A stretch of 64,000 nt of DNA from Rheinheimera sp. 1928-s (GTDB lineage Bacteria > Pseudomonadota > Gammaproteobacteria > Enterobacterales > Alteromonadaceae). The notes beneath the pieces are model-generated. The model did no database searches. It saw only the letters and a program-made list of their open reading frames with translations, and was not told the origin of the DNA. The translations under genes and the position numbers were made by a program. The stretch covers positions 1-64,000 of the forward strand of contig NZ_JARIXP010000007.1 of the NCBI RefSeq assembly GCF_029269265.1, given 5' to 3'. Below, in pieces: positions 27,174-36,327 of this stretch (within the stretch, counting starts at the first letter, position 1; each line of letters opens with the position of its first letter).

Positions 27174-27722
27174 ATGTCTGAATTAAAAGTACTGGCACTT
27201 TGCGGCAGCTTAAGAGCCAAATCGACCAATAAAGCATTGGTAGAGTATGCGATAGCCCATGCCCCTGAAGGCATGCAAATTGAACTGGCGGATTTATCTG
27301 ATCTGCCTTTTTATAATGCCGACCTTCCTGCTAAACCTGCAGCAGTAGAACGCCTGCTGGCTCAATTTGCTAAAGCTGATGCTTTGCTGCTGGCCTGCCC
27401 TGAATACAACTACTCTATTGCCCCAGCGCTGAAAAACGCTCTGGATTGGGTTTCCCGTGAACCAAACAATGAGTTAATGGCGGGTAAAGTAGCAGCTATT
27501 ATGGGCTCAGGTGGTGGTATGGGTACGTCTCGTGCTCAGTATCATTTGCGTCAGGTTTGTGTATTTTTAGATCTACATCTGGTGAATAAGCCTGAAGTCT
27601 TCTGTAACGCTTTTGCCAATACCTTCGATAGCGACGGCAAACTGACCGATGAGCGTATTCAAAGCCTGATAGTGCAGCAATTGGCTGCCTTACAAGAGTT
27701 GGCGTTACGTTTTAAAAAATAA
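27174..27722 (+). CDS. NADPH-dependent FMN reductase (flavodoxin fold)
   Basis: This 182-residue flavoprotein has the FMN-phosphate loop CGSLRAKSTNKAL (about 10-22) and the CPEYNYSIAPALKNALDW signature (about 75-92) of the NADPH-dependent FMN reductase/quinone reductase family (ChrR, azoreductase-like). It probably reduces quinones or other electrophiles. Cys near 75 is conserved in this group. It is a monocistronic-looking gene between yjjX and a structured gap. Confidence 0.88.
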   Translation: MSELKVLALCGSLRAKSTNKALVEYAIAHAPEGMQIELADLSDLPFYNADLPAKPAAVERLLAQFAKADALLLACPEYNYSIAPALKNALDWVSREPNNELMAGKVAAIMGSGGGMGTSRAQYHLRQVCVFLDLHLVNKPEVFCNAFANTFDSDGKLTDERIQSLIVQQLAALQELALRFKK

Positions 27723-27739
27723 AGACTTAGCAATAACTT

Positions 27740-27799
27740 ACTCTGGTACAAAGCAGATAAAACAAGACTGTTGTGTTCATCTGCTTTCTTTGTCAGAGT
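27740..27799. repeat. 60-bp imperfect long hairpin
   Basis: The outer arms ACTCTG (27740-27745) and CAGAGT (27794-27799) pair perfectly. Inside them ACAAAG/CTTTGT and CAGAT/ATCTG pair with small bulges, around a loop of about 20 bases. It lies in the 146-base gap between the FMN reductase and a diguanylate cyclase and lacks a U-run. Confidence 0.55.
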
Positions 27800-27868
27800 A
27801 TGGCTCAGAATAAGAAATTAGATGGTTGGACACAGCCATTGCCAACTTGCCAAGGACAGAGGTAAAGC

Positions 27869-28891
27869 TTGTTACAGCGCTTAAAAGACAATTTCCATCT
27901 GTCGATGATTACTTTGGTTGGCGTAATTGCCAGCTGTACTTTATTGCCTTACGCTTTATACCGTTTGGCAACAGGCAGCTATTTGGTCGGTATAGTCGAC
28001 ATGCTGATGATAGCCGTCAGTACAGTTTCTGTCTGGATGGCGTGGCGAACCGGAGATACTGAAAAACCGGGCTTTCTGATGGCCGCCGTATTTTGTTTTG
28101 GTGCTGTGCTGGTATGCATGAAGCTCGGGCAGGATGTGCTGTTCTGGATTTACCCTTTGATGGTGTTCATCTTCTTTTTAGTCGCTCCGATCAAAGCTTT
28201 ACTCTTACTGTTGCTCATGGTCAGCGCTATTGTGTCGCTGCATTTTGCCGAGCAATCCAGTATTTTTAATAATGGTTTTCAGCTGTTGGCTTTTATTACC
28301 ACTACCTTAATCACCAGTATTTTTGCTTATATTTTTGCCTATCGCACTCACTTACAACGACAGGAATTGCGGCATTTAGCCACCACAGATCCACTGACAG
28401 GCGCAGCAACCCGCCACTCTTTGACCGACGAACTGACAGCAGCTATTGAGCAATACCAGCAGAAAAACAGTGTCAGCGGTTTAATGCTGTTGGATTTAGA
28501 CCATTTTAAGCGTATCAACGATAACTTTGGTCACCAGTCCGGCGATCAAATTCTGAGCCAACTGGTGCCTTTATTAAAACAAATGATCCGCCAGCAAGAT
28601 TCGGTGTTTCGTTACGGCGGAGAAGAATTTGTACTGCTGATCAAAGAGATTCAGCTTGCTGATTTACATCGTTTAGCGGAAAAAATCCGTCATGCGGTCT
28701 GGCATCAGCTGGCGTTACCTGACGGTTCAGCACTGACGACCTCTATTGGCATTGCCACAGTGCAACAGGCTACCGACTGGGAAAGTTGGTTACAACAGGC
28801 TGATGTGGCTTTGTATCAAGCTAAACATCAGGGCCGTAATCAGGTGGTGATCGCCACTGGTCCTGAAGTGCACAAAAGCAACCCGTCTTAG
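27869..28891 (+). CDS. membrane-bound diguanylate cyclase (GGDEF)
   Basis: This 340-residue protein has six predicted transmembrane helices in the first 165 residues, followed by a GGDEF domain (about 175-335) with active-site GGEEF near 250. An RxxD inhibitory site (RQQD) sits five residues before it, so product inhibition by c-di-GMP is expected. DPLTGAATR and LDLDHFKRINDNFGH are conserved. Start is TTG 27869, supported by GAGG six bases upstream. The N-terminal membrane module resembles MASE-type sensors but I cannot name it. Confidence 0.92.
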   Translation: MLQRLKDNFHLSMITLVGVIASCTLLPYALYRLATGSYLVGIVDMLMIAVSTVSVWMAWRTGDTEKPGFLMAAVFCFGAVLVCMKLGQDVLFWIYPLMVFIFFLVAPIKALLLLLLMVSAIVSLHFAEQSSIFNNGFQLLAFITTTLITSIFAYIFAYRTHLQRQELRHLATTDPLTGAATRHSLTDELTAAIEQYQQKNSVSGLMLLDLDHFKRINDNFGHQSGDQILSQLVPLLKQMIRQQDSVFRYGGEEFVLLIKEIQLADLHRLAEKIRHAVWHQLALPDGSALTTSIGIATVQQATDWESWLQQADVALYQAKHQGRNQVVIATGPEVHKSNPS

Positions 28892-28962
28892 ACTTAAGTC
28901 GAAGCGCCATTTATCAGCTAATACTTTAAGCTGGTTTTATTTATTCTGTGCAGGTGCCTTTT

Positions 28963-29361
28963 ATGTTGTCTTTTATTATCAGCCGTTTTTTTGCTTTTCA
29001 AATTCTGGTGCTGCTGGTTCTGGCTTTAGCCAATTACTTTTCAGCCATTAAACTTGGATTTATTCAGGATGTTGTGTTGTTGCCAGCCCTGACTATTTTT
29101 CTGGTCTATCAATACTGTAAAAAACAAAATGCTTTTTTAACAACAGAGCAAAGTCAGAAGGTGGTTTACGCTCTGATTTTAAGTGATGCATTGATCCAGG
29201 CTGTCCTTACCTTCAGCAGCCCACAAGGTATTATTGCTGCACAGCACTTTACCAATGCAGCTTTAACTTATGCAGCAGTGATGGTGTTCCATAGCCTGAT
29301 GATTTATTTCGCTGTGGGATACAGCAAAAGCTTATTTGAAAAACGCCAGGCTGTGAGCTGA
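28963..29361 (+). CDS. four-TM small membrane protein
   Basis: This 132-residue protein has four hydrophobic segments (about 5-25, 33-50, 67-90, 100-122). It resembles the size and layout of ABZJ_00895-type small membrane proteins, but I am not certain of the family. ATG 28963 has AGG at eight bases; an upstream GTG is less likely. It follows the diguanylate cyclase by 71 bases and converges on the gene beginning at 29988, with no space between the two stops. Confidence 0.7.
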   Translation: MLSFIISRFFAFQILVLLVLALANYFSAIKLGFIQDVVLLPALTIFLVYQYCKKQNAFLTTEQSQKVVYALILSDALIQAVLTFSSPQGIIAAQHFTNAALTYAAVMVFHSLMIYFAVGYSKSLFEKRQAVS

Positions 29362-29988
29362 CTAAAAGCGCCTGTGGCCACAATGCTGGCGTTCACATGG
29401 AATGCCATCGTTGTCGCCATCAATCAACACATCAGGGCAATTTTTTAAATAAAACTTAGCCTCGTCACAAGACACCATTTCTGAACAATGTTGCTTGCCT
29501 TCACATTGAAACTGCTCGTCCTGTTGATTTTGTATAGGTGGCCACACCGGACTGTCTAACACCGGGCGGTCTGATAGTGCGGTTGCATGCTGTAACTCTT
29601 CTGTTTCGCCCTGATCCATCCCGGTTTGCACAGGAAATTCTGTCTGAGCACTGAATAAATGTACCGACTGAGAACCCAACCAGATCAGAACAGAGAACAC
29701 CAGTACGACGGAGAATAACTGCTGGAATGGCAGAGTGGAGAGCGCGGGCTTTTTTAGTTCAGGAGCCGGAGCAAAATGCTGGCCTGCTTTGTATGCAGAA
29801 ACAGCCTTGGTTTTGCCCTCTGGGTCTATTTCAATCTGAAAAAAAATCTGGTCGCCATTTTTTAGCTGATCCGGTTTTTTGCGAAAGCCAGCACTGCTGA
29901 TGCGAATATCCGGTCCTGCTTTGTCCTGTTGCAAAAAACCAGTACCTCTTGCAGGATCCCAGTCCTTTAACTTTCCCTGATGTAACAT
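29362..29988 (-). CDS. cold-shock-like domain, TM, excalibur calcium-binding fusion
   Basis: This 208-residue protein has three parts. An N-terminal cold-shock/OB domain spans about 1-68 (GKLKDWDPARGTGFLQQD, DIRISSAGF). One transmembrane helix lies at about 88-106, and a Gln/Glu-rich linker follows. A C-terminal excalibur domain spans about 160-205, with the calcium-loop motif DGDNDGIPCE and paired cysteines. This places a nucleic-acid-binding fold in the cytoplasm and a calcium/disulfide domain outside. Function is unknown. Its stop abuts the preceding convergent gene. Confidence 0.85.
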   Translation of the reverse strand: MLHQGKLKDWDPARGTGFLQQDKAGPDIRISSAGFRKKPDQLKNGDQIFFQIEIDPEGKTKAVSAYKAGQHFAPAPELKKPALSTLPFQQLFSVVLVFSVLIWLGSQSVHLFSAQTEFPVQTGMDQGETEELQHATALSDRPVLDSPVWPPIQNQQDEQFQCEGKQHCSEMVSCDEAKFYLKNCPDVLIDGDNDGIPCERQHCGHRRF

Positions 29989-30054
29989 GTCAACGTCCTG
30001 TTGTTACTATTTTAAAAACACCTTATTTAACCTAAATCGCTTTTATTTTACAAG

Positions 30055-30089
30055 CATAAAAAAAGGCCACCTTTTTATCGGCGGCCTTT
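30055..30089 (-). terminator. rho-independent terminator after ahpF
   Basis: On the minus strand AAAGGCCGCC-N8-GGTGGCCTTT, with one G-U pair, is followed by a run of T. It is 15 bases after the ahpF stop. Confidence 0.8.
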
Positions 30090-30104
30090 AAGCAAAGTGA
30101 GCTG

Positions 30105-31649
30105 TTAGTTACGGATCAGGTAATCAAAAGCACCTAAAGCCGCTGTTGCACCACTGCCCATCGCAATAATAATTTGCTTGAACGGTGTGTTCGTTGCGTC
30201 ACCTGCTGCAAACACGCCTTTTAATGACGTCTGGCCGTGGCTGTCGACAATAATTTCGCCACGCGGCGTTAATTCCACAGCACCACGTAACCACTCGGTA
30301 TTTGGCACCAAACCAATTTGTACAAAGATACCGGCCAGTTCCACAGTTTTGCTTTCGCCATTGCTACGGTCTGTGTACTGCAAGCCAACCACCCGCTGAC
30401 CATCACCCAGCACTTCTGTAGTTTGTGCTTGCGTGATAATAGTGATGTTACCCATAGACTGCGCTTTTTTGATCAGCACTGCGTCTGCCCGCAAGGTGCT
30501 GTCAAATTCCAGCACTGTGACATGCTGCACTATGCCTGCTAAGTCGATAGCTGCTTCAATACCAGAGTTACCACCACCTATGACTGCAACTTTTTTGCCT
30601 TTAAATAAAGGACCATCACAGTGCGGGCAGTAGGCCACGCCTTTACCACGGTATTCTTTTTCACCAGGTACGTTCATCTCTCTCCAGCGAGCGCCTGGGG
30701 ATAACACTATGCTTTTACTTTTCAGCACGGCGCCGTTTTCAAGCGTGATTTCAAACAAGTCGTTTTTGCCCAGCTTCACGGCTTTTTGGCTATTCATAAT
30801 GTCTACTTCGTATTGACGAACGTGAGACTCTAAGTTAGCCACCAGTTTTGGGCCTTCAGTTTCTTTGACAGAAATAAAGTTCTCGATACCTACTGTGTCC
30901 GCAACCTGACCTCCAAAACGCTCAGCCACAATACCAGTGTTTAAGCCTTTACGGGCTGCATAAATAGCAGCTGCAGAACCAGCAGGGCCACCACCCACAA
31001 TCAGCATGTCGAAGTTGTCTTTGCTCTTCAGCGCTTCAGCCTGACGAGAGGCAGCACCGCTGTCGACTTTGTTCAGAATATTGGTCAGGGTAATAGCGCC
31101 CTGAGAGAACTGCTGGCCATTTAAATAGACTGTAGGTACGGCCATGATGTTACGTTTGCTGACTTCATCAGGGAACACAGCACCGTCAATCATAGTAGTT
31201 TTAATATTCGGGTTTACCGCCGCCATTAAATTCAGCGCCTGTACTACTTCAGGACAGGTCTGACAGCTTAACGACACAAAAACTTCAAAGTTAAATTCAC
31301 CCTGCAATGCAGCAATTTGCTCCAGTACAGCAGCTTCTTCTTTAATGGTGTGGCCACCTGAATGCAATAAAGCCAGCACCAATGAAGTGAACTCGTGGCC
31401 CATAGGCACACCAGCAAAACGAATTTGAGTGTTCTTCGCAGTAGAGCGCACCAGCATAGATGGCTTTAATACTGCAGGGTCTGTCTCATCTTTTAAATGG
31501 ATCAGAGAACTTAAGCTGGCGATATCTTCGGCCAGACTTTTTAACTCGGCTGCTTTATCGCTGCCGTCTAACGCAACTACCAGCTCCACCGGGCTTTTCA
31601 GGTTTTGCAAATAGGTTTTTAATTGGTTCTTTAAATTGGTATCTAACAT
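30105..31649 (-). CDS. ahpF: alkyl hydroperoxide reductase subunit F
   Basis: This 514-residue AhpF recycles AhpC with NADH. The N-terminal tandem thioredoxin-like domain (about 1-200) has the redox pair CQTCPEV near 125-130. A TrxB-like FAD/NADH module follows with [10 protein letters not shown], the active-site CPHCDGP near 345 and [12 protein letters not shown] 31649 follows AGGGG; the longer frame to 31739 is not supported. It is downstream of ahpC with an attenuating terminator between, giving less F than C, as is usual. Confidence 0.95.
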   Translation of the reverse strand: MLDTNLKNQLKTYLQNLKSPVELVVALDGSDKAAELKSLAEDIASLSSLIHLKDETDPAVLKPSMLVRSTAKNTQIRFAGVPMGHEFTSLVLALLHSGGHTIKEEAAVLEQIAALQGEFNFEVFVSLSCQTCPEVVQALNLMAAVNPNIKTTMIDGAVFPDEVSKRNIMAVPTVYLNGQQFSQGAITLTNILNKVDSGAASRQAEALKSKDNFDMLIVGGGPAGSAAAIYAARKGLNTGIVAERFGGQVADTVGIENFISVKETEGPKLVANLESHVRQYEVDIMNSQKAVKLGKNDLFEITLENGAVLKSKSIVLSPGARWREMNVPGEKEYRGKGVAYCPHCDGPLFKGKKVAVIGGGNSGIEAAIDLAGIVQHVTVLEFDSTLRADAVLIKKAQSMGNITIITQAQTTEVLGDGQRVVGLQYTDRSNGESKTVELAGIFVQIGLVPNTEWLRGAVELTPRGEIIVDSHGQTSLKGVFAAGDATNTPFKQIIIAMGSGATAALGAFDYLIRN

Positions 31650-31756
31650 ATTTGGCCCCTTAGTTACAGCCACCTTCAGGTGGATTGCCACTGCCCTTTT
31701 GGACAAAGCTTCGCCGTACCAGTAAATTCTGGTGAGCAAAACTCACAAATTTCGGA

Positions 31757-31782
31757 ATTAAAGGGGCTGAGAACTCAGCCCC
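31757..31782 (-). terminator. terminator/attenuator between ahpC and ahpF
   Basis: A perfect 9-bp stem, GGGGCTGAG-N2-CTCAGCCCC, is followed on the minus strand by TTTAATT. It lies 19 bases after the ahpC stop, likely allowing partial readthrough into ahpF. Confidence 0.7.
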
Positions 31783-31800
31783 ACACAGTCTTAATCAGAC

Positions 31801-32367
31801 TTAGATTTTACCAACCAGGTCTAAAGATGGAGCTAAAGTCGCTTCACCCGGAGTCCATTTAGCTGGACATACTTCACCGTCGTGGTTTGCTACGTATTGT
31901 GCAGCCTGAACTTTACGGAACAGTTCTGCAGCGCTACGGCCGATACCTAAGTCGTGAATTTCAGCAACTTTGATTTCGCCTTGTGGGTTGATTACGAAAG
32001 TACCACGTAAAGCTAAACCTTCTTCCTCGATCATCACACCGAAGTTACGGGTGATAGTACCAGTCGGGTCACCGATCATTGGGTAATTGATTTTTTTGAT
32101 AGTTTCAGAAGCATCGTGCCACGCTTTGTGCGTGAAATGCGTGTCAGTAGATACTGAGTAAACTTCAACACCGATTTCCTGGAACTTAGGGTAGAAATCA
32201 GCCAGGTCGCCTAATTCAGTTGGGCAAACGAAAGTGAAGTCAGCTGGGTAGAATACTACTACTGACCATTTGCCAGCCAGCTCCTGTTCAGTCACTGGAA
32301 CAAATTTACCGTGATGGAAGGCAGTCGCTTTGAATGGCTTGATGGTGCTGTTGATAATTGAAGACAT
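31801..32367 (-). CDS. ahpC: alkyl hydroperoxide reductase subunit C (peroxiredoxin)
   Basis: This 188-residue typical 2-Cys peroxiredoxin reduces H2O2 and organic peroxides. The peroxidatic Cys48 is in [13 protein letters not shown] and the resolving Cys167 in GEVCPAKW. It is the first gene of ahpC-ahpF. The 251-base gap to the divergent transglycosylase gene should hold an OxyR site, but I saw no convincing match. Length and motifs indicate an intact enzyme. Confidence 0.96.
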   Translation of the reverse strand: MSSIINSTIKPFKATAFHHGKFVPVTEQELAGKWSVVVFYPADFTFVCPTELGDLADFYPKFQEIGVEVYSVSTDTHFTHKAWHDASETIKKINYPMIGDPTGTITRNFGVMIEEEGLALRGTFVINPQGEIKVAEIHDLGIGRSAAELFRKVQAAQYVANHDGEVCPAKWTPGEATLAPSLDLVGKI

Positions 32368-32618
32368 TGTCTTACTCCATGTTGGTTGGTTACTAAAAAT
32401 AAACTCGCTTCGATGGGACAGAGAATAGCTGTTCCGAACGATTTGAGATAACGAATTAAATCTATAAAGTTAATCTGTTTTAGTGATTGAAGTTCTGAGC
32501 TTCTTATCTGTTTTTCCACTTTATTCTACAGTGCCACTATGACAACACTAAAAACATACAGTTCTGAACTGCACTCTATCTTTGCTGCTGAAGGTCACAA
32601 AAAGTGCAAAGAAAGACT

Positions 32619-33278
32619 ATGCTCACTAAGTCAGGTTTAAAGTGGGGGCATAAATTGAAACTTCAAGCAGCTAAAGCCCTGACTGGCTGTGTTTTTTTAT
32701 TGTTGGCCCCCGCTGTGATTGCAGATACCCCTGCAGTGTATCGTTACCAGCAAGCCAATGGCGTCACCGCCTTTTCTGACAGAGCCCCCAAAAACCGGCC
32801 TTATATCAAAGTTCGTTTTGATTGTTTTGCCTGCAACCTGAAAAGCAAAGTGGACTGGCACAATACACCGCTGTTTCTACAGAAGTATCAGCAGGAAATA
32901 GCGGCAGCGGCTTTACATCATCAGTTAGACCCAGCCCTGTTACGAGCCATCATTCATGCCGAATCTGCTTTTAATCCCAAAGCATTATCCAAAAGTGGCG
33001 CCGCAGGTTTAATGCAGTTAATGCCCGCTACTGCCACTGAAGTGGGAGTGAAAAATGTCTGGCATCAACAACAGAATATTCAGGGTGGTGCTTCTTATCT
33101 GGCTTTTTTACTGAAACGTTATAAAGGCAATATCAAACTGGCAATGGCAGCCTACAACGCAGGCCCTGGTGCTGTGGATAAACACCAGGGCATTCCACCT
33201 TATGCTGAAACTCAAACCTATGTAGAGCGGGTTCAGTTACTCTGGTCCCGCTATCAGCAGGCCAACCAGGCATCCTGA
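32619..33278 (+). CDS. lytic transglycosylase (SLT) with DUF4124
   Basis: This 219-residue exported protein has a signal/membrane segment at about 20-36, then a DUF4124 domain (YRYQQANGVTAFSDRAP, about 41-60) and a goose-lysozyme-type SLT domain (about 95-210). The catalytic Glu is in HAESAFNPKALSKSGAAGLMQLMP (near 113). AYNAGPGAV is conserved. It cleaves peptidoglycan glycan strands. ATG 32619 is chosen over GTG 32604. It is divergent from ahpC. Confidence 0.9.
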   Translation: MLTKSGLKWGHKLKLQAAKALTGCVFLLLAPAVIADTPAVYRYQQANGVTAFSDRAPKNRPYIKVRFDCFACNLKSKVDWHNTPLFLQKYQQEIAAAALHHQLDPALLRAIIHAESAFNPKALSKSGAAGLMQLMPATATEVGVKNVWHQQQNIQGGASYLAFLLKRYKGNIKLAMAAYNAGPGAVDKHQGIPPYAETQTYVERVQLLWSRYQQANQAS

Positions 33279-33400
33279 AACATTTAAAGCTAAAGAGTAA
33301 CAATTTATAAGTCATTGTTTTTATATAACTTTAACTCTTGTTCTGTTTTTGCAATTCTTCAGCACAGCATGCACACTAACAGCACTATTAAGGAGCTGTT

Positions 33401-34165
33401 ATGAAAAAATTGATTGCTATCTGTATTCCTACCTTATTGCTCAGTGCCTGTGTGATCCACGTAGGTCATAGTTCTGCAGCAGAAAATCTGCAACACGAAC
33501 AACGCCAGTTGCAGTTAAGCGCTGCAGGTTTAAGCGAGTTAAAAGCTGAAACTGAAGCAGGCGACCTGAAAATTGTCGGTGTCAAAGGCGCCAGTCAGAT
33601 AGAAGTGACCGCCGATATTTATTCCAGTGATGCAAGACCATTTACTTTATCTCTGGAAAAACAAGGCTCTGCTGCTGTACTGAAAGCGGTCGGCAGCTCT
33701 TGCATCGGTATTTGCACTGGTTCTTCTGCTTATGCTGATCTGGTAGTGACCATGCCAGCTGAACTGGCTTTGGCTCTGGAAGACGGTTCAGGTGATATCA
33801 GTATTGAAGGCTTAAGCTCTGATCTGCTGATTGAAGATGGCTCGGGCAATTTAACAGTGCAAGGTGGCCGTCATCTGGTACTGGAAGATGGTTCAGGCAA
33901 TGTCAGCCTGACTCAGCTTAGCGGCAATCTGACTGTCGAAGATGGCTCAGGTGATTTGTTTATTCAGCAGGTTGCAGGCACTGTAGTGGTAGAAGATGGT
34001 TCTGGCGATATAGATATTCAGCAAGTCAAAGGCATGGTGACTATCAGTGATGGTTCAGGTGATATCCGGGTGCAACAAGCAGGTGGGTTTACTTTACTCG
34101 AGGATGGTTCAGGTGAACTGAAGATTGATCAGATCAACGGCCCAGTCAGTTTAAACAAAGACTAA
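33401..34165 (+). CDS. lipoprotein with seven DGSG beta-strand repeats
   Basis: This 254-residue protein has a lipoprotein signal (LLLSAC, Cys17). A DUF4097-like beta region covers about 40-125. Then come seven tandem repeats of 17-19 residues, each with a core [LIV]-[ES]-DGSG-[DNE], through to about residue 250. The regular spacing suggests a right-handed beta-solenoid with one DGSG turn per coil, possibly binding ions. The ligand and partner are unknown. It is single, with GGAGC before the ATG, and ends at a terminator shared with the next gene. Confidence 0.85.
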   Translation: MKKLIAICIPTLLLSACVIHVGHSSAAENLQHEQRQLQLSAAGLSELKAETEAGDLKIVGVKGASQIEVTADIYSSDARPFTLSLEKQGSAAVLKAVGSSCIGICTGSSAYADLVVTMPAELALALEDGSGDISIEGLSSDLLIEDGSGNLTVQGGRHLVLEDGSGNVSLTQLSGNLTVEDGSGDLFIQQVAGTVVVEDGSGDIDIQQVKGMVTISDGSGDIRVQQAGGFTLLEDGSGELKIDQINGPVSLNKD

Positions 34166-34189
34166 TCCATACACGGCTCCACACAAGCA

Positions 34190-34213
34190 GGTCAGAGTTT
34201 AACTCTGACCTTT
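34190..34213. terminator. bidirectional terminator
   Basis: GGTCAGAGT-TTA-ACTCTGACC followed by TTT lies between the convergent lipoprotein and DUF2238 genes and includes the stop of the latter. Confidence 0.65.
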
Positions 34214-34819
34214 GTCCGCGCCTGTACGCAGTTGCCGCAGCTGTTTATCATGTAAATTTTTCAGCATAAACCAGCCAAGCAAAGCCCCCATTAAAGCCCA
34301 AAGCATATCGGACTGAGTATCCCAGACATACCCCTGAGTGCCCAAAAAGGCTTCGGCATCTTCACCAGTCGCTAAGGCGACCCACCATTCGATCAGCTCG
34401 TAAAAAGCGCTGAAGGCTAAACAAAAACAAATACTAAAAAAACATTGCCAGCTTTGACCAAAAATTAAGCCCCTGCGTAAAATAATTTCGCGGCAAATAA
34501 TCACAGGAATAAAGCCCTGAGCTAAATGCCCAACTTTATCGTAGTTGTTCCGCTCACCGCCCATCCAGTCTCGGATCCAGTCAAATAAGGGGACTTCGGC
34601 ATAAGTGTAATGACCACCGACCATCAAAATCACTGAATGCAGCAAAATTAAGCCATAAAGCAAAGGGGTTAATGGAAAGCGGCTTTTAGTGACCGCCAGC
34701 ACAATCAGGCCAATCAAGGCCGGTAAAACCTCCAGAAACCAGGTGAACTGATCTTTTGGTTCTATGCCAGACCAAATCAGTACGACAAAAAATACTGCTA
34801 ACCACACACTCTGTTTCAT
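34199..34819 (-). CDS. DUF2238/YjdF-family membrane protein
   Basis: This 206-residue inner-membrane protein has about six transmembrane helices. The family-defining polar block DKVGHLAQGFIPVIICREIILRR spans about 94-115, and a second block is AFYELIEWWVALATGEDAEAFLGTQGYVWDTQSDM. The conserved Asp, His, Glu and Trp residues facing the membrane suggest an enzyme or metal site, but the activity is unknown. Confidence 0.88.
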   Translation of the reverse strand: MKQSVWLAVFFVVLIWSGIEPKDQFTWFLEVLPALIGLIVLAVTKSRFPLTPLLYGLILLHSVILMVGGHYTYAEVPLFDWIRDWMGGERNNYDKVGHLAQGFIPVIICREIILRRGLIFGQSWQCFFSICFCLAFSAFYELIEWWVALATGEDAEAFLGTQGYVWDTQSDMLWALMGALLGWFMLKNLHDKQLRQLRTGADKGQS

Positions 34820-35014
34820 CCAACTGTTCCCTTCCCTGATTAGTACCTGCTATCAAAGCAATAAAGCGGTTAAAACACAAGACCAGCTTGTAGCAGCCTG
34901 ACTCAACTGCCTGAATAACCTTCTATCCCTTTGACTCACCGCTGGTCACTTTTTATAAAACAAAGACTCCATGCTGCAGCACACTCTGTATTGTGACTAA
35001 TTGATGGTGCCGGC

Positions 35015-35152
35015 ATGATGGAAAATATAAAACAAAGATGCACAGCTTTTGTCCTGAGTTTTATCAGCCTGAGTTGTATTCTGGCTATGGGTCCCTATCT
35101 GATGTTAAAAACAGCTCCGGCTTTGGGCACTTTACTTATCATGCTGCCCTGA
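35015..35152 (+). CDS. possible 45-residue membrane peptide
   Basis: An ATGATG-started frame encodes 45 residues with a basic N-terminus (ENIKQR) and one hydrophobic stretch spanning nearly all of the rest. It lies in a different frame from the long upstream extension of the sensor kinase ORF and its composition looks more protein-like than that extension. Shine-Dalgarno support is weak (GGTG). The rest of the 398-base gap 34820-35217 shows nothing else. Confidence 0.3.
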   Translation: MMENIKQRCTAFVLSFISLSCILAMGPYLMLKTAPALGTLLIMLP

Positions 35153-35217
35153 ACCCTTGTTGTTTTCTCCTTGCTGCGGTAAAACATCTGCGTTTATTGG
35201 ATTTTGGAAGTCTTATC

Positions 35218-36327
35218 TTGTCTGATTTTTTTTATCGTGCTGTGCAGTTATCGACTCGCTTTAACAAAGCCTACCTGCTGGCTCAGTTGATTTTTGTTTT
35301 GCTGTTTTTCGCCAGCTATCTGGTGATGATGCAACCTTTCCTTGATATCAGGGATAGCGATATTGCCTCACGCTTTTTGATCCGCGGACTGATCGACGGT
35401 GCCAACGCGTTGCTGCTTACTCATTTGTTGTTAAGGCCTGTGTTGAAACTGTATCTGGTCAATGCCACCAAAAAGCTGCAACCCATTTTGTGGTATTTTT
35501 TGTATTTAATAGGTTTGTCGCTACTTTGGTCAGCAGCATCGATGCTAACGGCTCATCTGGAGTTCTTGAAAACCACTCAAATCGACACCGTCAGTTTTAA
35601 CCATCAAAGCCAGCAGGTTCTGATGGAATTCTCCCAATTTAATCAATGGCTTTTGGGTGGTTTTAATTCACTTATCGTGTTGCTTGGCTGGAGCATGGTT
35701 TATTTATTCTGGCACAATATGCAGCAAAAAAAGCAATTACAACAGCAGATGCAACAAGCCCAAATTCAGCAACTGACCTACCAGCTCAGTCCACACTTTT
35801 TATTTAATGCATTAAATTCAGTACGAGCCTTAATTTTTGAGGATCAGCAGCAAGCCGCGCAAACCGTGACGCATTTATCTGAACTACTGCGTATTCATTT
35901 ACAAACTCAAATGCGGCCCGTCGCCACTTTGGCGGAGGAATGGCAAACCGCCGAATTTTATCTGCAAATAGAGCAGGTCAGGCTGGAGCAACGGCTGGAG
36001 ACTTTTATTGAATTAGCTGAAGACTGTCTGACACAAAAATTGCCGGGGTTGACAGTATTAACGCTGATTGAAAATGCCATTAAACATGGCATCAGTCCCA
36101 ATGCAGCACCTGGCTGGCTAAAAGTAAAAGCAGAAAAAACAGACCGATCTGTCTGGGTGTTGTCGGTCAGCAATAGCTACGAAGCCGCCAGCCCTTTCAA
36201 AGGCACAGGTAGCTCGCTTAACAACCTACAGCAACGTCTTCAGTTGCAACTAGGCGATAGCATTCGTTGGCAGCAAACTAAAACAGATCAGCAGTTTGAA
36301 GTACGGATGGAGCTGCCTTATGTTTAA
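35218..36327 (+). CDS. LytS-type sensor histidine kinase
   Basis: This 369-residue kinase has four hydrophobic segments (about 20-40, 60-80, 90-115 and 150-170) and a His_kinase/HATPase module. The phospho-acceptor His is near 193 in YQLSPHFLFNALNSVRALI, and the N-box is LIENAIKHGISP. The frame is open from ATG 35038, but that extension is Cys/His/Tyr-rich and unlike family N-termini. I use TTG 35218, which has GGAAG seven bases upstream. The kinase overlaps its LytTR response regulator by 8 bases. Confidence 0.88.
   Translation: MSDFFYRAVQLSTRFNKAYLLAQLIFVLLFFASYLVMMQPFLDIRDSDIASRFLIRGLIDGANALLLTHLLLRPVLKLYLVNATKKLQPILWYFLYLIGLSLLWSAASMLTAHLEFLKTTQIDTVSFNHQSQQVLMEFSQFNQWLLGGFNSLIVLLGWSMVYLFWHNMQQKKQLQQQMQQAQIQQLTYQLSPHFLFNALNSVRALIFEDQQQAAQTVTHLSELLRIHLQTQMRPVATLAEEWQTAEFYLQIEQVRLEQRLETFIELAEDCLTQKLPGLTVLTLIENAIKHGISPNAAPGWLKVKAEKTDRSVWVLSVSNSYEAASPFKGTGSSLNNLQQRLQLQLGDSIRWQQTKTDQQFEVRMELPYV

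Noticed and set aside
32368-32618. OxyR-binding site upstream of ahpC
   Set aside because: ATAG/CTAT-like half-sites are present, but the spacing does not fit the 37-base OxyR pattern well enough to claim.
35038-35217. Long N-terminal extension of the LytS kinase
   Set aside because: The sequence is unlike family N-termini, overlaps another plausible small frame, and a better start with a ribosome site lies at 35218.
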